From NCBI GenBank assembly GCA_945903655.1, contig CAMDOY010000089.1:1-11299 (forward strand): DNA of 11,299 bases, given 5' to 3'. A program made the position numbers and the translations under genes. Each line of letters begins with the position of its first letter. Position 1 is the stretch's first letter. Shown piece after piece: positions 6,987-11,299 of the stretch. The notes beneath the pieces were generated by a model that saw only the letters and a program-made list of their open reading frames with translations, did not search any database and was not told where the DNA came from. The DNA is from Rhizobium sp. Q54 (GTDB lineage Bacteria; Pseudomonadota; Alphaproteobacteria; Rhizobiales; Beijerinckiaceae).

Positions 6987-6999
6987 TTATTGCGCCCAC

Positions 7000-8103
7000 T
7001 CAGGACCGTTTTTTCTCACGCAATCCCATGCGTTCCAACCGCGGAAAGAGGCCATCGCGCAGATGTTCCATTTCGGAAATAAAATTCACCATGCCCAGCG
7101 CCATGCCATCAAGCGTGGCGTCGCTCAGTCTTTTGATATGCTCCGCCACTTCATCGTAACTGCCAAAAAGCATGTAGGTGCCAAGGCCGGAAATCAGCCG
7201 TTCCTTGAAGTTCTGAATGTCGTCATAACGCCCTTCGCGCCCCTTCAGTCTTATGGCCGCAGCAGAGTCTGCGGCCTCCCAGTCCCCATGTTCATGAACG
7301 ATGTAATGATAAAACTCTTCGGCTTCTCTGCGCGTGGGGCGACATATGACATGCCCGCTCGCGAAAAGACCGAACTTTCTACCCTCGCCCATAGCCCTGA
7401 TGTTATCGAGATTCGTCTTCATGAGCGCCGCGTCGCGGATGGAGGTGAAGAGACAATCGACATGGCGCACGGCGAATTCGCGTCCATAGGTCGAAGCCCC
7501 CGCGCTGATGAGCAGCGGAAATCGATCATTCCAGGGTCGCGGCTTGCTGGAGACGCCTTTTAATTTCATCCATTGGCCCTCGTGGTCGAAAGGCTCGGTC
7601 TCGGACCAGATCCGCTTGACCACATCGACCCATTCACCTGTGTAGGAGTAACGGGACTCATGGGGCACGAGTTCAACGCCAAACATATCGAATTCGCCCT
7701 GGTTCCAGCCCGAAACGATATTCAGCGCAAATCGTCCCTCGCCAATATGGTCAGCGGTGACCATCTGCTTGGCGGCGAAAACAGGATTGGCGAAACGCAC
7801 ATGCAAGGTGCCGCAGACCGTGATCTGCTGCGTGCAGGCCAGCAGACCCGAGGCCCAGGTCAGGGTCTCGAAAGCCGAGCCCTGAAAATCCGTCTTGCCG
7901 TGGTATCCATTCCAGCGCCCGATCGGCAAAAGAAAATCTACGCCCGCCTCGTCAGCCAGAATCGCCGCGCGCTTGTTGTTGCGCCACGATGCGTCCCATC
8001 GCTCCGGCGCCGTGGTCATGGTGAGTCCGTTGGAGCAATTCATGCCAAACAAACCAATCTTGAATTTGTTTGCGCCATAAAGACCCGTCGCAACGTCGCT
8101 CAT
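7000..8103 (-). CDS. LLM-class flavin-dependent monooxygenase (RutA/SfnG-like group)
   Basis: A 367-residue luciferase-like TIM-barrel oxidoreductase, expected to use FMNH2 and O2 from a separate reductase in the cytoplasm. Typical blocks are seen: NGLTMTTAPERW (25-36), FLLPIGRWNGYHGKTDFQG (57-75), FANPVFAAKQMVTADHIGEG (104-123), NIVSGWNQGEFDMFGVEL (128-145) and LLISAGAST with GREFAVRHVD (197-216). The GWN-x-x-EFDMFG block and the TTAPERW start resemble the pyrimidine oxygenase RutA and dimethylsulfone monooxygenase SfnG branches. The true substrate is unknown. ATG 8103 has AGGA 6-7 nt upstream. The gene follows SBP-3 by 39 bp, which suggests that SBP-3 delivers a compound this enzyme helps degrade (inference). 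No reductase gene is in the window. Confidence 0.9.
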   Translation of the reverse strand: MSDVATGLYGANKFKIGLFGMNCSNGLTMTTAPERWDASWRNNKRAAILADEAGVDFLLPIGRWNGYHGKTDFQGSAFETLTWASGLLACTQQITVCGTLHVRFANPVFAAKQMVTADHIGEGRFALNIVSGWNQGEFDMFGVELVPHESRYSYTGEWVDVVKRIWSETEPFDHEGQWMKLKGVSSKPRPWNDRFPLLISAGASTYGREFAVRHVDCLFTSIRDAALMKTNLDNIRAMGEGRKFGLFASGHVICRPTRREAEEFYHYIVHEHGDWEAADSAAAIRLKGREGRYDDIQNFKERLISGLGTYMLFGSYDEVAEHIKRLSDATLDGMALGMVNFISEMEHLRDGLFPRLERMGLREKKRS

Positions 8104-8142
8104 GACTTTTCCTTTTGCCGCTGTCTTCCATTGCTTTTCGTT

Positions 8143-9204
8143 CTAAAGACCATTGATGGCGTCGCGGACCCGCGCAACGACGGGCTCCGGCGTTTCCATG
8201 ATCTCATCCACCAGCTTGGCGATGGCGCCGCCAGACAGAGGCCGCAATTCGAGACCAAGTCTTCCGGCCTCCTCCACGAAATCAGGGTCCGCCACAGCTT
8301 TGTCAAAGGCGGTGCGCAAAGCAGCAAGACGATCATTGGGCAGCTTCGGCGGGCCATAGATGGGCCTGTGCATTTCAAATTTCATGAGCAGAAAACGCAG
8401 CATGCGCAAATCATCCTCGTTGGTCACGAGTTCGATCAGGGAAGGAACATCCTTCATCGAAGGCACGCGCTCAAGACCAAATTGCATGACGATGCGCGCC
8501 TTGCCGCTCTTCAACCAATCCGCTTTCTGGATGGTGAGATTGGAATAGGCGGTGTTGCTTGCATTGAGTTCGCCGCGCTCAATGGCGAGAAAGACATCAT
8601 TGCTGCCTTGATACCCCGTGATGACTTCGGATTTCAGGCCAAGCAATTTATTCGCCAACATGGGAAAGATAGCGTTGTCGCCACCAATCGTCGTGGAGCC
8701 GAACCGCGACGCCTTCGTCCTCATGTCCTGCCAGGTGCTAATGCCCGATTCGTGCCAGACCCAGGAAATCTGGGGCTCGCGCACCGGCGTGCCAATCCAG
8801 CTGAGGTTGCGCGGGTCCCAATTGGCGCTCTTGCCATCGGCGGACATGAGCTTCAGACGCGGTTCATAAGGCACATTGCTGGTGCCCATGCCGATGACCG
8901 TGCCATCGCTCGGCGCCACATTGAAAAGGTAATTCGTCATGATGACGCCCGCCGCCCCCGGCATGTTGCGGACCACGACGACAGGATTGCCGGGCAGGTG
9001 TTTGGTCAGATAGCGCGCAAGCGGCCGGGACGTAATGTCGTAACCGGTGCCTGCGGCGGAGCCGACCACATATTGGATGGTTTTCCCGCGATAGAAATCT
9101 GCAAGGTCCTGGGCCATGGCTTGGCCAGATTGGCACAGGGCGGCGCCAGCGGAGAAGATGATGAGCGCACGGGCGCAATTCATAGCTCTGAAACCAACAG
9201 CCAT
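8143..9204 (-). CDS. SBP-3: TctC/Bug-family periplasmic solute-binding protein (DFYRGKT subtype)
   Basis: A 353-residue exported binding protein. ATG 9204 is chosen because GGAGGG ends 5 nt upstream; the longer in-frame start would add 25 charged residues before the signal peptide. The signal peptide ends near SGQAMA (about residue 31), followed by QDLADFYRGKTIQYVVG and GTGYDITSRPLARYL, HLPGNP, VRNMPGAAGV and NVAPSDGT. It is the same subtype as SBP-1 and SBP-2 but more distant: it lacks their two shared cysteines and has inserted residues after VPYEPRLK. It is the first gene of a probable two-gene unit with the LLM monooxygenase. A promoter candidate lies about 90 bp upstream. The ligand is unknown, plausibly a substrate or precursor for the monooxygenase. 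Confidence 0.85.
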   Translation of the reverse strand: MAVGFRAMNCARALIIFSAGAALCQSGQAMAQDLADFYRGKTIQYVVGSAAGTGYDITSRPLARYLTKHLPGNPVVVVRNMPGAAGVIMTNYLFNVAPSDGTVIGMGTSNVPYEPRLKLMSADGKSANWDPRNLSWIGTPVREPQISWVWHESGISTWQDMRTKASRFGSTTIGGDNAIFPMLANKLLGLKSEVITGYQGSNDVFLAIERGELNASNTAYSNLTIQKADWLKSGKARIVMQFGLERVPSMKDVPSLIELVTNEDDLRMLRFLLMKFEMHRPIYGPPKLPNDRLAALRTAFDKAVADPDFVEEAGRLGLELRPLSGGAIAKLVDEIMETPEPVVARVRDAINGL

Positions 9205-9209
9205 CTGTT

Positions 9210-9215
9210 CCCTCC
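9210..9215 (-). promoter_or_regulatory. Ribosome binding site deciding the SBP-3 start
   Basis: GGAGGG on the minus strand, 5 nt before ATG 9204. It places translation at the residue that opens the signal peptide and rules out the in-frame start at 9279. Confidence 0.65.
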
Positions 9216-9294
9216 ATGCCTCAACTTTGCTTTTTTTGTTTTTCAAGGTTCCCGAGGAGGTCCCCGGGGTCAAGCGCACTGCACGCCCGCTTGC

Positions 9295-9323
9295 AATAGA
9301 GCAAACGGTGGCTCGTTTATCAA
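9295..9323 (-). promoter_or_regulatory. Sigma70-like promoter candidate for SBP-3 and the LLM gene
   Basis: On the minus strand, TTGATA (9318-9323), a 17-bp spacer and TCTATT (9295-9300). It matches consensus at 5 of 6 and 4 of 6 positions. The resulting leader would be about 80 nt. It lies in the 281-bp gap after SBP-4, supporting a transcript separate from SBP-4. Confidence 0.5.
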
Positions 9324-9426
9324 TGGCCGGGTGGCGGCTGCGTCAAGCCCGGCCCGCTTTGGTGACCGGCGACCCCGTATGGCGATGCGGAGGCCCGCCG
9401 CGCTGATAGCGCGACAGTCCCGACCA

Positions 9427-9462
9427 ACAAAGGCCCGGCCCCTAGCGCCGAAGGCGAGGCCG
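9427..9462 (-). terminator. Terminator-like stem-loop after SBP-4
   Basis: On the minus-strand RNA, CGGCCUC (9462-9456) pairs with GGGGCCG (9442-9436) through one G-U pair. An inner GCC-UUC-GGC stem adds stability, with a 4-nt bulge. The tail is GGCCUUUGUU, a weak U-tract. It lies 24 bp past the SBP-4 stop. Confidence 0.4.
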
Positions 9463-9485
9463 CGCCGTGACTTGATGACCGCCTG

Positions 9486-10460
9486 CTACTTCTTGATCTC
9501 AGCCGCCGCCACCGCCGCAGCGAAGGACGCGCGATCCTTCTCGAAGACCGCTTTGACTTGCGCTTCGGTCTGACCGCCCGGCACGATGCCGAGATCACGG
9601 AGCCGCTTCTGCAATTCAGGCTGGCTGGTCATGTCGATAATGGCCTGACGAAGGCGCGAGGTGATGGGTTCGGGCGTGCCAGAGGCCACAAAGAAACCGT
9701 TCCAGGACCCGAACACGAAGCCCGGCATGGTCTCTGAAATTGTCGGCAATTGCGGCGCAGCGGCGATGCGCTCGGATGTGCCGACGGCCAGAATCCGGAT
9801 CTTGTCGCTTTCGGCCTGCTGCAACAGCACCGAGGCGTTGCCGAAATAGAAATCCACATCGCCGCTGATGAGATCGCCGATGGCTTGCGGCTCTCCACGC
9901 TGGGGCACCATCACCAGATCCACATTGGCGCGCTTGAACAAGAGCAAGGGACCGAGATGACTGATGTTGTTGACGCCAGCCACCACATAGTTGAGCTTGC
10001 CCGGATTGGCGCGCGCATAGGCGAGGAACTCGGTGAGATTGGTCACGGGAAGGCTGCGCTTGACCGCAACCACTTGTGAACCGGTGCCCACATTGGTGAC
10101 GGGCGTCAATTGTTTGATGGGATCGACCGAGATCTGTTGCACCAGGGGCGTCAGCAGGACCGTGGCGCTCGGCGCAAACAAGATCGTATAACCATCCGCA
10201 GGCGAATTGACGGTTTGTTCGGTCGTCAAAACGCCGCCAGCGCTGGGCTTGTTGATGACCACGAATGGCTTGCCAAACTTGGTCTGCAGATATTCAGCGG
10301 CCAGGCGCGCCATCAGATCGGTGTTTCCGCCCGCCGCCGTGGGCACGAGAATGGAGACTTGTCGGCTGGGCCATTCATCCGCTGCGAATGCGAAGGTCGG
10401 GGACGCAACCGCCAGGACGATGGCGAGGGACTTCAGCAAAGACCGCCTTACAACCTTCAT
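9486..10460 (-). CDS. SBP-4: classical Bug/TctC-family periplasmic solute-binding protein
   Basis: A 324-residue exported binding protein of normal family length. The signal peptide (MKVVRRSLLKSLAIVLAVAS) ends near PTFAFA (about residue 26). The mature start is DEWPSRQVSILVPTAAGG, the hallmark of classical Bug proteins, followed by NTDLMAR, GKPFVVINKPSAGG and PADGYTIL. In this family the bound organic acid is held between two lobes, with the VPxAAGG loop and the AGG loop at the ligand site (family knowledge). ATG 10460 has GGAG about 8 nt upstream. It belongs to a different branch from SBP-1 to SBP-3 and is divergent from the FAD hydroxylase across 354 bp. Shared regulation with the hydroxylase is plausible, for example uptake of its substrate, but no regulator gene is visible. 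Confidence 0.92.
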   Translation of the reverse strand: MKVVRRSLLKSLAIVLAVASPTFAFAADEWPSRQVSILVPTAAGGNTDLMARLAAEYLQTKFGKPFVVINKPSAGGVLTTEQTVNSPADGYTILFAPSATVLLTPLVQQISVDPIKQLTPVTNVGTGSQVVAVKRSLPVTNLTEFLAYARANPGKLNYVVAGVNNISHLGPLLLFKRANVDLVMVPQRGEPQAIGDLISGDVDFYFGNASVLLQQAESDKIRILAVGTSERIAAAPQLPTISETMPGFVFGSWNGFFVASGTPEPITSRLRQAIIDMTSQPELQKRLRDLGIVPGGQTEAQVKAVFEKDRASFAAAVAAAEIKK

Positions 10461-10505
10461 CGGGGGGCTCCATCCATCAGTTCAAACTGCGGGGATCCAC
10501 AAAGC

Positions 10506-10527
10506 AGCCTGACAGGACAATCAGGCT
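10506..10527. repeat. Inverted repeat in the SBP-4 leader
   Basis: Arms AGCCTGA (10506-10512) and TCAGGCT (10521-10527) are perfect, with an 8-nt spacer. It falls between the candidate promoter and the SBP-4 ATG, so it could be an operator or a leader hairpin. Confidence 0.4.
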
Positions 10528-10550
10528 CAAAAAGCGGCATCCGCCAAGCC

Positions 10551-10578
10551 ATTATCGCGACGCCGCCTCGAAAAGCAA
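10551..10578 (-). promoter_or_regulatory. Promoter candidate for SBP-4
   Basis: On the minus strand, TTGCTT (10573-10578) and GATAAT (10551-10556) are 16 bp apart. The -10 box is a 5 of 6 match; the -35 box is weak, as expected of an activated promoter. One copy of the CGCCTCGAAA direct repeat touches the -35 box. Confidence 0.35.
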
Positions 10579-10814
10579 CTGAACGATTTTGGCGCCTCGA
10601 AACACTGGCGTAGCGGCGATGAATGTCCTGCAAAGGTCCGTGGTTTTCGGGTTTTCACAGGCTTGCGCCAAGGTGGCGGCAGTCTGTCGCAGGCGCTTTC
10701 ATCCGGGGGGCGACGAGGGTCAAACCTCTTGTGGAGCCTCCCAAAGTCAGCCATGCTGCCGGGACAATTCTCGGGAGGCGCGGCAGCGCCGATCATCGAT
10801 CAGGATGAGATTGG

Positions 10815-11299
10815 ATGCCAAAGCAGGTCGTTATCATAGGCGCAGGTCCCGTGGGTCTGGTGGCGGCCTGTCTGCTGGTGGACGAGGGCATTCCCGTCAC
10901 GATCATTGAATCGTGCCCGGATCTGCCGCGTGATCTGCGCGCCTCCACCTTCCATCCGCCGACGCTCGACATGCTGGAGCGGTTCGGGGTTGTTCAGCCC
11001 ATGATCGATCAGGGGTTGATCTGTCCCACATGGCAGTTTCGTGATCGCGCCGATGGCGTGGTCGCCGAGTTCGACCTTTCGCTTCTGCAGGGCGAAACGA
11101 ACCATCCCTATCGCCTGCAGTGCGAGCAGTGGCGGCTTGGCGAAATGCTTATGGCCCGCCTGCAGACCCAGCCGCTTGCGTCGATCCACTTCGGCCTGAG
11201 CGCCACCGCCGTGCGCCAGTCAGACCATGGTGTCGAGGTCGACGCCGTCAATGCGCAAGGCGAGACGCAGACATTCATCGGCGATTTCTGCATCGGAGC
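10815..11299 (+). CDS. FAD-dependent aromatic-type hydroxylase (class A flavoprotein monooxygenase), partial
   Basis: The frame is open from ATG 10815 to the window edge: the first 161 residues of a protein that is normally about 400-600 long. The N-terminal FAD-binding Rossmann fold is clear: VVIIGAGPVGLVAACLL (residues 5-21; G9-A-G11-P-V-G14) and VTIIE ending at E32, which would bind the ADP ribose. R43-A-S-T-F-H-P-P-T-L-D-M-L and YRLQCEQWRLGEML (99-112) are typical of the PF01494 (FAD_binding_3) group, which includes phenol, 2,4-dichlorophenol and 3-(3-hydroxyphenyl)propionate hydroxylases. It would hydroxylate an aromatic ring with NAD(P)H and O2. The substrate cannot be given without the C-terminal part. 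An AGGA lies 9 nt upstream; an ATG at 10805 is out of frame. Divergent from SBP-4. Confidence 0.88.
   Translation, partial: MPKQVVIIGAGPVGLVAACLLVDEGIPVTIIESCPDLPRDLRASTFHPPTLDMLERFGVVQPMIDQGLICPTWQFRDRADGVVAEFDLSLLQGETNHPYRLQCEQWRLGEMLMARLQTQPLASIHFGLSATAVRQSDHGVEVDAVNAQGETQTFIGDFCIG

Larger units (their letters stand above)
10461..10814. other. Divergent intergenic region between SBP-4 and the FAD hydroxylase
   Basis: 354 bp without a convincing gene. It holds the SBP-4 promoter candidate (10551-10578), the inverted repeat at 10506-10527, a 10-bp direct repeat CGCCTCGAAA at 10564-10573 and 10593-10602, and a short GC hairpin (GGCGC-GGCA-GCGCC, 10777-10790) about 25 bp before the hydroxylase ATG. 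No confident promoter for the hydroxylase was found. Confidence 0.5.

Noticed and set aside
7573..9573. Very long plus-strand open frame (666 codons) opposite the LLM and SBP-3 genes
   Set aside because: It spans two convincing minus-strand genes and the gap between them, has no recognisable domain and a shadow-like composition rich in His, Arg and Gly. The length comes from GC-rich codon bias.

Overview
The window is GC-rich, gene-dense bacterial DNA. The gene content points to an alphaproteobacterium, probably Hyphomicrobiales (Rhizobiales)-like. The pointers are a DUF2161-type protein, several TctC/Bug-family periplasmic binding proteins of the 'DFYRGKT' type, an LLM flavin monooxygenase and a class A FAD hydroxylase. 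The taxonomic call is inference; there is no rRNA or tRNA to anchor it. No tRNA, rRNA, CRISPR array or intact insertion sequence was seen.

Layout, left to right. A partial DUF2161-type PD-(D/E)XK protein runs off the left edge on the minus strand (1-365). A 294-bp gap (366-659) holds a strong hairpin. Three minus-strand genes follow, in transcription order: SBP-2 (3174-4205), an LVIVD-repeat beta-propeller (1987-3111) and SBP-1 (660-1697). SBP-1 and SBP-2 are clear paralogs flanking the propeller. SBP-2 and the propeller probably share one transcript (62-bp gap, promoter candidate at 4244-4271). SBP-1 lies 289 bp further on and may have its own promoter. Reading the other way from 4425 is a plasmid-type type IA topoisomerase (TopB-like) with a basic linker and a C-terminal DUF5710-like domain. 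It looks like a mobile-element gene sitting among metabolic genes. It converges on a second minus-strand unit: SBP-3 (8143-9204) followed 39 bp later by an LLM-class flavin-dependent monooxygenase (7000-8103), with a good sigma70-like promoter candidate at 9295-9323. Upstream is a classical Bug/TctC protein (SBP-4, 9486-10460). A 354-bp divergent intergenic region separates SBP-4 from a plus-strand FAD-dependent aromatic-type hydroxylase that runs off the right edge (10815-11299).

How it may fit together (inference). Four exported solute-binding proteins sit beside two different flavin monooxygenases, which suggests capture and oxidative degradation of organic acids, aromatics or organosulfur compounds. 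No TctA/TctB membrane subunit and no regulator is visible, so the binding proteins must use membrane partners encoded elsewhere or act as sensors. The unit SBP-2 / His-rich LVIVD propeller / SBP-1 is the least explained part of the window. The topoisomerase is functionally unrelated.

Smaller items include two possible gene remnants (1787-1996 plus, with an apparent frameshift; 6843-6986 minus), several hairpins and palindromes in intergenic DNA, and a 10-mer (GCGGGGATCC on the plus strand) at nearly the same distance upstream of SBP-2 and SBP-4.
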